In this document: one piece after another, positions 20,849 to 32,562 of the stretch
How positions within the stretch are numbered: the first letter of the stretch is position 1
Layout: every line of letters begins with the position of its first letter
Source of the DNA: Leguminivora glycinivorella
Taxonomy: Eukaryota > Arthropoda > Insecta > Lepidoptera > Tortricidae
Reading direction: 5' to 3'
Assembly (NCBI RefSeq): GCF_023078275.1
Contig: NC_062979.1
Location: 18,271,848-18,335,847 of the forward strand
DNA length: 64,000 nt
Position numbers and translations under genes: made by a program
Notes under the pieces: generated by a model
Seen by the model: the letters and a program-made list of their open reading frames with translations, nothing else
Databases searched by the model: none
Told to the model about the DNA's origin: nothing

Positions 20849-21531
20849 ATACAACGCAGGGCAGCTTGTGGCGAGCTGTTGGGGAACAGCGACCCCACGT
20901 ACCCGAGTGCTCCTGGGGAGTTCTGTTACCCGTAAGGCGGGTGGGTGGGACAGTACTCTCTACCTCTGGCTTGCCTTGGCTGGCCGTCCAGAGTGGAGTC
21001 GTTAGGGCTATATGCCCCAGGGGTGGAAGTGAATATTTGCATAAGACGCGAGTTGGTGCAGTGGCTTAACAGCCACTGGGCAGAAAGCGGTGTACACCTC
21101 TCGACACCCTTGAGTTCTCACACCGGTGTTGCCCTTGAGCCATCTTGGATGTCGCTTTTTGTGGGGGCCCATCTTGTGGGGACGAGTCACCGTCTGCTGG
21201 AAATAAAATTGGATACCGTTTTATTATGTAGGCGTCCGGTTTTTTATCCAGAGCCCAGTAATTAGTCCATCACTTTCATCAAAATAGACCAGTTCATTTT
21301 AGATTCCATTAACTCTCAAATAGTCCTTACACCCTGGCGGGTGTTGCCTCTGCGTGTGTCCCATGATACGGGCAAGGGCAACATCTGCTCGGTGTACCCC
21401 TTACATTTCATTAAAGTGTCGAAAGGGCCTCTACGTGTTGGCTTCGGCCCCGCGCACGCCTCCCAAAGGTCCGGAACACCATTGTTCCGTGATGGGAAAG
21501 ACATACAAATACAATAATAATAATAAACGCT
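20849..21531 (+). mobile_element. LINE 3' UTR segments
   Basis: The last 300 bp (ACCCTGGCGGGTGTTGCC, GTGTACCCCTTACATTT, GCCTCCCAAAGGTCCGG, then AATAATAATAA) match the 3' end at 63585-63900. The first 390 bp (GGGCAGCTTGTGGCGAGC ...) are GC-richer and probably belong to the same or another LINE. Confidence 0.55.
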
Positions 21532-21569
21532 TTGTTTTTATTGACTACTTTACTTAGTGACGATATGTT

Positions 21570-22343
21570 ACATGGCGTAGCCCTTTGCATGCTTTCCCAG
21601 GCCTAAGGAAGACCTATTTAAACTAACACCTGACGCAATCTCGTGGCTTGGGACCCTTAATGTGGACTTATAACTTTAGCTACATATTGTTTGAAATGTT
21701 TATATAAATGCGCCATACGAATAAATATATAAATGGCGCAGCCGGTAGGATACGAACCAATGCTCTCAAAGGGAATGTGACTTCCACTCATTCAATCATT
21801 CATTTTTTAAGTCAAACAGTCATAATAGAGGCTCTGGGCCTTCTTTGGCATATTTTTTCCCCCACCACAAACATTTTAGAGCCGACCGAGTCCACAGACT
21901 AATATGGAGTAATTCTCATACCCGCGTATGTCCATACTCTCGTACGTCCTCTTTGTGCTTTCTTTGTTCCCAATAACAGTATATTCTCGCTAACCGACCA
22001 AATCGTTATTAGTGGGGTGCAACTGCAGACTTCTGTGTACGTTAGCTCCATATAACCATTAAGACCTTAGCGGGTTACTTTTTAGTTTTAACAGAAATGT
22101 ATGAAAGGGAATACGGAAAAAAAAACATGTTTGATGTTTGATTGTTAAGTTTATTTTTATGCAAAAATGAGATTTTGATCACAAAATTTCACTTGACTTT
22201 CAGTTGCAATTGCTATTGTCGTTTTATTTATAAATTAATATAATACACATGATTTTCTCATGTTATACGAATACAGTGTGTTACCAAGAATACAGTGTGT
22301 TAGACTTTTTTTTAAATAACGCAATCTTACATAGTTATTTAAC
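21570..22343. other. Unassigned sequence
   Basis: No gene seen. GCGCCAT (21710) and ATGGCGC (21733) form a small inverted pair; nothing else recognised. Confidence 0.3.
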
Positions 22344-23899
22344 TTAACCCTTAAATTGCCACTCTATGACCGCGCAGGATTTTTATAATGAAAATTGGTG
22401 TTTTGGGTTCAGTTAGGGTAGATTAAGGGGAAAATGTGTGAAAAAAAACATGAAAAAATTGGAAATGGTTTTTTTGAAGCGTCACTTATAAATGACATTG
22501 CCAACTACTGCTTAACATAAAGACGTCACTTTGGACGGACATTGCCAACTACACATACACATTGCTAACATAGAAAAATAAAACGTAAACTTAATAAGTT
22601 ACACTCAACATTGTCCGAAACTACACGTGCTACCTCTTTTTGTCTGGCGCAATATCCCTAACGTATCCCTTCATGACGTAGATCATGAAAAATGCTCAAA
22701 ACTATGTTGACTGTCCGGATCTGCTGTCAAGCTTGAAGTTTCCACTTCATAGTCCCCTCACGCCTTGTGTCTCGCACTAAACGAATATTCCATATCCTCG
22801 CCACTAATACTAACTTCAGAAAAAAAATCCTTTATTATAAGAGCCACTAAATATTTCAATCAAATTTGATTTGATCATGACCCCATCGATCTGATCTCTG
22901 ACAGTTTTACATCAGTACGCAAACTACTGACCCAAGACTTCACCCACTGTTAACTCTCAAATAACACTATAAACAAGTTACTGCTTTTTTTCTTCCTTTT
23001 ATTGTTTGCTGTCAATCATTGTTTGAACTCATATATAGATTTATTGTATGTATTACATAATCTTTAAATAAATTACACAATTTTCTGTAATTTTGCACGC
23101 ATGTACTTTGCCCAGTTTCTATCTGTGGAAACTTGTTATTGGCTGGTTGATTCTATGTTATAAGCCTAATAGTAACTTTATCTGTGAGTTTTCCTAATAA
23201 ATAAAATAAAAATATAGTCCAGGCAAAAATAAACAGGTACCTACACTTCTAGGAGAAGAAGGTTTACTGCTGCAGTCGTCTCTAAAAAACTTTCTAGCTA
23301 AGATTCTCATTTTTTCTTCGTTGTCTGATTCTTAATCGGAGTCTTTAGAAGCTGGAGGTGGTAGAAGAGCTATTATCCTCTTTGACCTCAAACGTTGCCC
23401 AGCCATATTGTTGTAAAAATGCAACTAATGTTAACAATACACAAAAAAATATTCGTTTAGAAAAGTTGGCAATGTCCGTTACAAGTGACAAATGGAAAAA
23501 ACACAATATTTAGTACTAACTGGCAGTGTCACTTTAAAGTGACATATATTATAACTTCAAAAATAATAATGAAATGTTTGTCATTTATTCACAATATTAA
23601 ATAGTAACTTAATTACTATTTCAATAAAATTCAGTGAAAAATACGCACAAATTACTAAAATACTTACATAACAACGACATTTGTCACAAGCGCAAAAAGA
23701 CCTCACGGTTATAATTTTTAAACTAAGTATTTTTTTCAAATTTTGATAAGATAAAGCGATGCGAAAGTGCGTAAAAATAAAAGGGATAGACGCTAGACCG
23801 TATGGATCACGCCACCTGCGCCAGAGTGCCTAGGAATCTGAGTTAGCCTAGACTTTATAGGACGTCATTTAAAACGGACAAAAACAATTTAAGGGTTAA
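22344..23899. mobile_element. piggyBac-like non-autonomous element
   Basis: TTAA (22344-22347) then CCCTTAAATTG; at the other end CAATTTAAGGG then TTAA (23896-23899). TTAA target duplications and ends beginning CCC are the piggyBac signature. The ~1.55 kb interior has no transposase. Near both ends lie similar words (GACATTGCCAACTAC left; GTTGGCAATGTCCGTTAC right, inverted) and GCACTCTGGCGCAGG/CCACTCTATGACCGCGCAGG, a likely subterminal repeat. Confidence 0.65.
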
Positions 23900-23950
23900 C
23901 CATGTCCTTAATTCAAATAGCAATAAAAAAAATTACATTAAAAACTGTCT

Positions 23951-24095
23951 AACAAAAATGTTATTGCCAAGTACATATTTGGCAATTTAACATTTTTGTT
24001 ATTGCCAAATATGTACTTGGCACACACACACACACACTTGTCAAGACTTGACAAGTAGCTATCATTGCCCTCACTTAGTGAGGGCAATGATAGCT
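23951..24095. repeat. Cluster of three hairpins around a (CA)n tract
   Basis: First, TGCCAAGTACATATTTGGCA (23965) with its exact inverse ending at 24022, overlapped by AACAAAAATGTT/AACATTTTTGTT. Then (CA)8 (24021-24036), CTTGTCAAGACTTGACAAG (24037-24055), and a 39-bp palindrome with 19-bp perfect arms AGCTATCATTGCCCTCACT (24057-24095). Confidence 0.85.
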
Positions 24096-25469
24096 CAGTA
24101 TGAGCGATGTGTGTAATGGCAATTAAGAAGTGCACGCATTACATTGAATGTTATGTTGGGATTTCGAAAAATGAATTTTTCAATTAATTTTAAATAACTA
24201 TGTTTTTTTTAATCGAATGTATTATTATTTGTTTTAATAGATGTTGGTAGTAACAGTATAGTCACGATTACTTCTATTATGAAATTGAGTACTTCAAAAC
24301 ATTAAAAATCAAACACTTGCTTGGAATTTTACAGTCAAACAAAAACAATAAATTGAAGCAACTGATTTTAAGAGGATACGGGACATGCGATTCTTCATCC
24401 AAAGAGTGTCCTCATTTTCCTCTCCAAATATTGATATTATGAATATATTCTTAAACATTTCGATGTAATCAAAGCCGTAGGTACTACTTGTAAGGATTTG
24501 TTTTTTTTTTAGAATTTCAGAATAAGAAATTATAAGCATGTAAATTATTTAAGAAATCAGTTCTCTCCCTTGGAATTAATTAAAATTGACTGTTTAAGCA
24601 CACACAGTCGCTGTGATCGAAATCGGTGACTAATGTCGTAGTCGTCATCAACTTTAAATAGTAGGTAAAAATATTTTCAAAAATGTATCTGTAATCTTCG
24701 AGGAGGAAAATAAGATCGAGTATTGTATGAAAAATCGGTTTCGAGGTTCTTATTCGTCTCAAATAACTAAAGTTTCATGACAAAACTTCGTATAAACAGG
24801 TATTCATAACTCCGTGGTTTTCGAGAAATGAAAATATTTAACAAACGTATATAAACCGTCAAAGAAACTTTGTTCATTAGTTGCCTTCTAAGAAAATGTA
24901 TCTTTGAAAGATTTTCTTTGTTAGACATGAATCTTCTATAAGTAAACAAAGAAAATCTTTCAGCTTGTTCTATTTAGACACGTAGGCACTCACTGAAACT
25001 AATTGTAACAAATATGTTTAAATTTTTAAATTTAAATTGATACGATTATTGCTAATCAGCAGAAACGTCACTAGGGTTAGAATAAAAATCCAGATGTCCA
25101 GAGGCCAAGGCAGACATTTTCCACTTTTAAATTAAACAAAATAATATATTGATACAGGTAGTTTTAGTAAGTGCTAGCTTTATTATTACTGACTACGTGT
25201 AAATATTTTATTGGAAAATGTGACGTAAAGTAAACGTGTCGGTAAAGCTAGTCTGGTGTCCTAATAAGAAGTATGGAGAGATGCTGCTACGAGTATGTAT
25301 GATGGGACCGCGGGGCTTTGAGCCTCATTCAGTACGGGATTTTTAATAGCACCCCAAACGGGAAGGTTCTGAAACACAGTCTGAAAGGGAAATGTAACCA
25401 TTTCCAATTGATTTTGGAAAAAGGTTACATTTCCAAAATTTCTCATTTCTCTGTTGGCTCTTGGTATTA
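24096..25469. other. Unassigned AT-rich sequence
   Basis: Several 60-76 codon minus-strand frames are AT-rich and featureless. GAAAGATTTTCTTTGTT (24906) is inverted at 24945. Around 25390-25440 GGAAATGTAACC is inverted as GGTTACATTTCC. Confidence 0.3.
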
Positions 25470-25900
25470 GATACTTATTTTTCCCCTCACTAGCTCGGAA
25501 ACACGTGTTTTGTCCTTTAATACCAGCGGGTAAAAACGCATTTTATCCACTAGTGTGTAAAGTAATTTGACCTTGAATAAAGTCAAATTAACTGCTTTAA
25601 AATGAATAAAAGTAGGTGAATCTAGTAATAAAGATGATTTACCACCTGTGGAACTACTGGAAGAAGTGATAAACGCATTTTTTACGTTGTAGTTTCCTCG
25701 CTATAGTGAGGGGAAAAGTTTTGTGTTACACTCGGGTGCAAATGTATTTTACTTCTCGTGTGTTAAAAAACTCGCAAGTTCAGGATTCTATTCTCGAACC
25801 ACTCGCTTGGCTCGTGGTTCAACTATAGAATCCTTTCACTTGCTCGTTTTTCAATTCCACACTCGGCGTTAAAATACAACTTTTCCCCCTTGTATAACAA
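25470..25900. repeat. Dispersed repeat with inverted segments
   Basis: CCCCTCACTAGC (25483) is inverted as GCTATAGTGAGGGG (25701-25714). The following GTTACACTCGGGTGCAAATG and CTCGAACCACTCGCTTGGCT is wording I associate with a common lepidopteran repeat; single copy here. Confidence 0.4.
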
Positions 25901-26699
25901 ATAACTAATAGCAGTCACAACCTATTTTCAAGGTGCCAGTTTATACAAGATTACATAAAATACATATGAACACGGTTTTGTCATGTTACCATATATGTCA
26001 TTTTCTCATTTTATATACCTTCTTTGATTTAACATTTATAATTTTGTATGCCTTCTTTGGTTAGCAAGTTAACAAATGTCGCTTGCAAGACGTCTAAAAG
26101 TAAATAGAGTAATACTGGGGGTCACGTGACGCAGGGCTCAATGGGACCAATTAGGGGGACCCGGCCCATGAAAAGGACCGAGATTCCTTATTCTGGAGGG
26201 TGATATTCTTTAGTTACAGTTGAGGACAATTTGGAGAGAAAATATTCTTGTGACAACTAATTTTACAAAAATAATAGTGTTGTCTAAAACTGATTATGCG
26301 TGTTTTTCCTCGATATTATTCCTCTTGACTCAGAGATGTGGCCAATCTTTCACGCTCCGTACCATATTGATGATAGATATTTTTCTTTGAAGAGAAAGAG
26401 AGGGAGAGAATAAGTATTGAGAAAGAGAGAGAGAAAGTATTTGTATAACAGCAACTTTTACTATAGAGCAATCTCCAATTCAACGTAAAATAAAAGGTTG
26501 ATTGGAACATTTTCTATAAAAAAGTTTTTTCCTCATGTCTGTTTTCCTGACAAAAGTTAATCAGTAAAATGCGTCTTATATATTCACCCCGTAAAATACC
26601 TACTGCATGACTATTAAATAATCCTCTGTAATCAATCAGTTCTAAAACGTAATATACCGTCAAAATTTATATACATTGACGACAAAATATCTATCTATA
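25901..26699. other. Unassigned sequence with a GA-rich tract
   Basis: A purine-rich run of GAGA/GAAAGA units lies at 26391-26438. No gene recognised. Confidence 0.4.
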
Positions 26700-27058
26700 G
26701 CCAACCATTATGGTGGTTCGGGTAGCCATTGGCGACCGGTACAATAATGCTTACCAGAATAAGGCCCCTGAATTTTATTTTATTCCATTTCAGGGCGGAG
26801 TAATGAGGAGCATCGCAATACATTATGCACCGAGGAGGCCTTTGATACGGCGGGTATTGATAACTATGTCGTGTCCGGACAATGGGCACCTTAGTGGGTT
26901 CCTACCTTGAGTTTGTACATATGTATCAATGTTTTAATAAAATTGATGATATTTCTTTCATTAAGATGATAGTTCTTTGTAACTATAACTTAATATGATA
27001 TATTTTGACGTGTATAAAATGTTATTTTTTATCAATAAATGTATCTTATCTTATCTTA
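26700..27058 (+). mobile_element. LINE 3' end with (TCTTA)n tail
   Basis: Ends ATCAATAAATGTATCTTATC then TTATCTTA. A short open frame (26710-26910, ...GGVMRSIAIHYAPRRP...) precedes it and may be the last codons of an ORF2 or UTR; it is not assignable. Confidence 0.5.
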
Positions 27059-27211
27059 ACGTAAACGTCACGGGAAATGATATTCACTGTAGTGTGAGAA
27101 AACAGCGCCCTAAAATTGTAACAATAGAACTAGAAAATTTTCCACAGAAAATCCTACCTACCAAACCCTCCACCTTGAGTTTTTCCATGAGAACGACACA
27201 GATAATGACAT

Positions 27212-27395
27212 TTATACATACATACATACTTACATTAACTTTCGCCTCGCCTGTATTCTATAAAGGGGTAGAAACATGAAATCACTCAAGTTTCAGTGCC
27301 ACTCCTCGCAATTAGCACGTTGAAAGAAACCAAAATTATGTTATTACAGTGACAACACACGTGAATAGCCCATCGCCTACTTCACATTATAAATA
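27212..27395. repeat. Dispersed lepidopteran repeat, copy 2
   Basis: CTATAAAGGGGTAGAAACAT, TTTCAGTGCCACTCCTCGCA and CCCATCGCCTACTTCACA match the copy at 1086-1345. Confidence 0.5.
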
Positions 27396-27524
27396 AATAA
27401 ATAATAATAAATAAAGCTCCTGTTTTTATCTCGTTGAGAAAGTGCGCCTGACGCACTATTTAAACCAAAAATTATACAAAATTGTTCGTACACGTTAAAC
27501 TTTCGTGAGACATATTCAAATAAT

Positions 27525-27671
27525 TAATGAATCTACGGTTGGTCCACGGAGTTTAGCCGCCGCGTGAACTCCTATAATATATATTATGCCTGAAGAGGGG
27601 CCTCCAAATTGGCCCGAAACATGTCGCAGCAATAGCGATATAATAACGTGAGTACAACCATAGATTCATTA
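27525..27671. mobile_element. Small inverted-repeat unit enclosing a hammerhead motif
   Basis: TAATGAATCTACGGTTG (27525-27541) is inverted with one mismatch at 27655-27671. Together the ends would lengthen stem I of the ribozyme at 27587. Probably a remnant of a retroelement terminus (Penelope-like or a retrozyme-like unit); no coding sequence. Confidence 0.6.
27587..27628 (+). ncRNA. Hammerhead ribozyme candidate, canonical core
   Basis: Stem I TGC (27587-27589) with GCA (27626-27628). Core CTGAAGA (27590-27596) fits CUGANGA. Stem II GGGCC (27598-27602) with GGCCC (27611-27615), one unpaired G before it. GAAA follows (27616-27619); stem III is two pairs (A-U, C-G) closed by an AT loop; cleavage would follow the C of GTC at 27625. 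Reduced stem III is typical of retroelement hammerheads that work as dimers. Activity not shown. Confidence 0.65.
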
Positions 27672-27917
27672 AAATTGTTCATGTCGTTATCCTTATCGAG
27701 TACCTATTCGAAAACATCAGAAACTCATGGTAGAGGGTCTACGTAGAGAACGAACAACTTACCGAAATGAGAATAGATTTACTTCTAGAGGTAAAGTAAG
27801 TTTCGTTGTGATTTTATAGATTGCTTTAGATTTTGTGGAGTCGCGAATTTGATGGAGTTTACTCAGAATTAGTTGATTTGTTTGAATGTTGTTATGTACC
27901 TGATGTTAGTTTTTCTT
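27672..27917. other. Unassigned sequence
   Basis: Nothing recognised. Confidence 0.3.
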
Positions 27918-28105
27918 TTTAACCCACGACACGAAAAACGACGGGGTTTTATAAGTTTAACATATCTGTCTCTGTGTGTGTCATCGTAGCTCCCGATCGG
28001 ATGAACCGATTTAGATTTAGATTTTTTTGTTTGTTCTTAGGCTGAAATATGTTTGATGGAAATCGGTCCAAAATGTCGGGGATTTTTTCAAAATTTAAAT
28101 TTTGT
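27918..28105 (+). repeat. Dispersed repeat (GACGGGGTT family), plus copy
   Basis: AAAACGACGGGGTTTTATAA, ATCGTAGCTCCCGATCGGAT and GAAATCGGTCCAAAATGTCG match, in opposite orientation, the better preserved copy at 47238-47477. Confidence 0.7.
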
Positions 28106-28609
28106 GGGTAGGTTATTTCAGTTATTTGTTACTAGTTTCCTATAAATTTTCGGCAACGAAAAAGCAAAGTTTCATGCAGTATATGCAGCAGCATGAAATC
28201 CTAGGAAATTTTCGGAAAGCTTTTAAATCCGTCTCTGGCAAATCATGCTCTCTACCAGCGAACCAATTTTTATGAATATCGAAGACTTGACCCAAATCCA
28301 AATGTACATTTTTTTTTATAAATTGTTTATCTAAATAGCCGATAAAGTAGTATTTTTTTTACTAAAATAATTTCCTGTTATCGCCGGACATAATTGTTAG
28401 ATCACTTTGTCCAAACAAAGTTAAGTAAAAGCCACTAGAATCTAACCAAGCCGCTAGTTGAACTAACGGGGCCCTTTAAGACGAAAGCAGACAGACCGCT
28501 CTTAAATCGCTTTTCCATACAAACCTAGTCCTTATTTTCTTCCCGGGATATTAATAAATATATATATATGTATATATATCTTTCAAGATAGATTTAATAC
28601 TGGACTGAC
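28106..28609. other. Unassigned sequence with (TA)n
   Basis: A short TA-rich run at 28558-28578; nothing else recognised. Confidence 0.3.
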
Positions 28610-28860
28610 ATGTATGTATGGGCCTTTTAGGCTTAAAACTAGATGGCGCTGTTTCGCAGCCTGAAAGTGGCCAAAATCATATTTCCCCAAATATTTTTGC
28701 GTCTTTTTATTTTTATAAGAACAAATAACATATTTCTTTATTTTAAAATCATGATATCTCGTCAAAACACATTTTGAGAAAAATAAATTTGCAGGCATCA
28801 TCAGTGTAGTTATGATAGCATTTAATAGGTGGCGCTAAAAAATTGAGGTACGATTTTTAG
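28610..28860 (+). repeat. Dispersed repeat (ACTAGATGGCG family)
   Basis: GGCTTAAAACTAGATGGCGC followed by TGTTTCG matches inverted sequence at 7730-7757; AGGTGGCGCTAAAAAATTGAG closes it. Class unknown. Confidence 0.4.
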
Positions 28861-29193
28861 TATGAAGTATGTAAATCGGGTCCATATTGGCTCATATAAA
28901 ATTATTTGTTATAAAACTATTGTTTATTCCGATTTGTGCTCCGAATGATCATTTCTCATAATTTTACTTATCATAATTTTGTTTCATTATTATCAATAGT
29001 ACTACTATCACTGTTCATAATAATCATTTAGCCGAAAATTTTTAATCATAAATTCTATACAAGTATTTAATAACATTCATAATTTTGTGTTTAAGAAAAT
29101 CATTCATCATAAAATAATTTAAAAAGTTTTGGGGAAGTTCTATGAAAAACTTGTGCCATTTATAGAAGCGCGCTTGGAGCTTTTACAGTGACA
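28861..29193. other. Unassigned AT-rich sequence
   Basis: Repeated TCATAATTTT words; no gene recognised. Confidence 0.3.
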
Positions 29194-31520
29194 TATCGAT
29201 ACCTCTGGGTTCAATTGGCGTAAAGGACATTTTGGCGAAAATGAGTTATATATACAGTTTTGTTCAGAATTTCAAGCGCTATCGATCTGTGTAGTTAAAA
29301 TTTCGATATCTCTTAAAAAGTTGCCTTTACGACCAAGATTTTCTACTATGGACTTGCAAAAATAGCTTTTCTGAAGGGGCGTAAATATCAAGTCATTAAT
29401 TATAAATTATTATTTGTTTCGTAAAGGAATTCTACAAATAAAAATATAGTCGTAAGTCACCTTGATATATATTGTTGCCCTTTAAGCCCTTACTTTTTAA
29501 GGATCACTTTCTATAGTAGTGTGGTAAAGTTGGGCGTAAAGGACAAGTTTTTTTGTTCTTCGTCCTTTACGGCCAGCACTAAAAATATTTTATCCGCAAC
29601 TGTAATCGATATCTTTGGGTTCAATTGTCGTAAAGGACATATAATGCAGGTTTCCAAGAGAAAGATAAACCACTTTTTTTGTTTTTTTGACCTATATTTG
29701 TGACGTGTATATGAAAAAATGCAGATTACGAGTATCTTTAACCTAGTGTAGCAACCGTAGTGATAAACTAAACGATTTAGAAGACAGATGGTTGTAAAGG
29801 ACACGTCAAAATGCTATTAACGTCCTTTACATCCATGATTTGATAGGGTCGTAAATGACGGTCTTAGATGATTTTTATACAAAACCGGGGCGTAATTGTA
29901 ACCGAAATGGTACAAATGTTGTGCTAAATTTACAATTAAAAACTGGAAAAATGTGTCAAAACGTACTTAATATCGCATAGAATAGCTACATTAGTTTAAT
30001 GCAGTGTATTATTTATCTAAGCTATCTTAGCAACAAAAAAGAACAAGACTATTTTATATCCAGTTTTGTAATAAAGAAACAATATTTGCTTAAAAACTAT
30101 CTAATACTTTGGCAACAAACTCAAAGTTATTTTTTTAGTATTCGCCGCTGTCTGAATACCTAGTCAGTAGGTTACGCATTCAGCCTTTAATTCTAGCAGG
30201 GAAACGCTTTCGTAGTATTATTATACTGCGGCGAGGTGTAGGTAATTAAAAAAACACTATGGTAATCAGGATTTGATTCAGGTTGCGTACCCAAATGTAC
30301 CCAAATGCACAAACGCTCACGATAATATCTATTTTGTAGCTATATAATTATCTTTATCGCTCTTGCGTATTGCGACAGACTGCATTTTTGTCGGCGTCTG
30401 GCGTCGACGATTGCCATTCAGCTACGCCGGCAGTAAACTTTAACAGTAGACTATACTAACATTTAGTGCGACAATAACAGGTGCGTTTCGCTAGCGAATG
30501 AGCGTTAGCGTTTGGTGACTTGGCTATGTACCCAGGTACTTAAAGCATTGACTATAATATTTCTAAGATTGAACTTATAATTAAGATTATTCTTATTTAA
30601 TAGGTTAAAGACTAAATAACAATCTTCTGTTTTAAAATTATCAAAAATATGAATCAACATAGTAGGTAGTCTTGACTACAGTTACTATTATTTATTAGTT
30701 GGTCGAAGTTTGTATACGCGTCCTAACTTGCGTTTATAAATAGATACTTAACTCTTAGTTATTCTTAGTACTTCTTTCTACTTTAGACTTAAAATTACTG
30801 TCGTATTAATATAGTCTACTGTTCACAGTTGCTGATTAAAGTTTACGTGATTACCATTAGTGTTTTTATATTTACTTAAACTACGAAAGCGTTTCCCTGC
30901 TAGAATTAAATACTGAATGCGTAACTTATTGAGACAGCGGCGAGTACTAAAATAATAACTTTCCAAAATATTAGATAGTTTTTAAGCAAATGTTGTTTCT
31001 TTATTGCAAAACTGGGTATAAAATAGTCTTGTTCTTTGTCTTTGCTAAATATTTAGATAAATATACACTGTAACACTATTGTGGCTATTCTATGCCATAT
31101 TAACTACGTTTTGATACATTTTTCAAGTTTCTCAATAGTAAACTAAGCTAAAAACTGATGCCATTTGTACCATTACGGTTACATTTACGCCCCGAATTTG
31201 TATAAAAATCATCTAAGACCGTTATTTACGACCCTATCAACTCTAATTGTTCAAAAAAATCGTGGGTGTAAAGGACGTTCATAGCATTTTGACATGTCCT
31301 TTACAACCATCTAACTTCTAAACCGTTTAGTTTATCACTACAGGTGCTATACTAGGTTAAGGATGATAAAAATCTACATATTTTTCTATATATGTCACAA
31401 ATATAGGTCAAAAAACAAAAAAGATATAAACATTTTTCTAAAAAAAAAGTTGTTTTTTGCTTCTCCTGAAAACCTGCATTTGGTCCTTTACGCCAATTGA
31501 ACCCAAAGGTATCGATATAC
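29194..31520. mobile_element. Large foldback element with ~0.63-kb arms
   Basis: 29602-30215 is inverted at 30881-31518 with moderate divergence throughout (GGGTTCAATTG, ATCTAAGACCG, AACGCTTTCGTAG and many more). The 9-mer GTAAAGGAC occurs nine times, five on the plus and four on the minus strand, at 29220, 29536, 29562, 29630, 29794, 29822, 31268, 31296 and 31483. The first 40 bp of the arm is also present directly at 29194. No open frame above 100 codons. Non-autonomous DNA transposon is the best guess. Confidence 0.75.
30284..30537. mobile_element. MITE of the CAAACGCT family, both ends present
   Basis: Left GTACCCAAATGCACAAACGC then TCACGATA, right AGCGTTTGGTGACTTGGCTA then TGTACCC, which is the inverse. 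It lies in the spacer of the large foldback, so it was probably inserted there later. Confidence 0.7.
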
Positions 31521-32339
31521 AATTTACATTAAAAAGTCGTTTCTGGTTTGCTCACGGTCAACCTAACACGCTCCTCCTCGCTACGCTCGTCGTCGCACCT
31601 AACTAGACTGTCACATTTCATTTCTGTTCTGTTAACAATAATATAACTGTAAATTATATTACTCGCAAACGTTATGATCAATAAGTATATAAACATTAAC
31701 ATTAGTATAAAATGTATTTATGATGAATGACATTATGAACATTAGTCATTCGAAGTTACGATAGTTATTAACATAAAATTGTTATAAATAATGATCATTA
31801 TAATGTGAAATTGTATGAGAAACATTTTCGGACTACCAATAATCTATATATTATCAAATTATATATGAACTTTAGCGCACCCCTGTAAATCCTTAAAATA
31901 AGTAATAAATAGTCCTTGATATCTTTATTTCAGACCAAAGTCCATACAGTAAGGATTACACTTTAAAAACTTATTCTAATTAAGTTAATCTTTATAAGTA
32001 TTAGCTTTGTTGAAAATATTTTGGTACAATCAAATTAGATTCATATCGATCACAGACAGCCTAGGCAAAGTGACAGTCTTTGACGCTGCGAGGCGATGGA
32101 TATGCAACTAGCTCTGTTGCGCCAACAATGCAGAAGAGCAATACCACCATAAGATAATGTTGTGACCTAATAATATTATACCCCGAAGTTTTTTTCGATA
32201 GTTTTCTATTTACTAAGAGTTAGATCCAATTTAAAAATAGTCAGTTGCGCCTTATAATAACTATTTCAGAAAGCGAACGTTTGGGCATAGCTATTCATAC
32301 ATACATTAAATTGTTTAAGTGTTATCCATAATGATGTTT
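31521..32339. other. Unassigned sequence
   Basis: A CGCTCCTCCTCGCTACGCTC run at 31570-31589 is unusual for the region; no gene recognised. Confidence 0.3.
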
Positions 32340-32562
32340 ATTGTCCTTTGAGTCGTCGGCAACCCGAACCCTCCTTGGAACTTGTACACTCCTTTTTGCT
32401 GTGTACTTAACACAGCAAAAGGGAATGTACAAGTTTCTAATGGGGTGGCAACGCGCATGTGACACTGTTTGAGTTGCAGGCGTCCATAGGTTACGGTGAC
32501 CGCTTTACATCAGGCGGGCCGTATACTTGTTTGCCGCCGACGTAGTATTAAAAAAAAAAAAA
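32340..32562 (+). mobile_element. Poly(A)-tailed retroposon, copy 2
   Basis: Nearly identical to 19294-19517 (GTCGTCGGCAACCCGAACCC, GGTGGCAACGCGCATGTGAC, CATCAGGCGGGCCGTA) and ends in a run of A. Confidence 0.85.
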
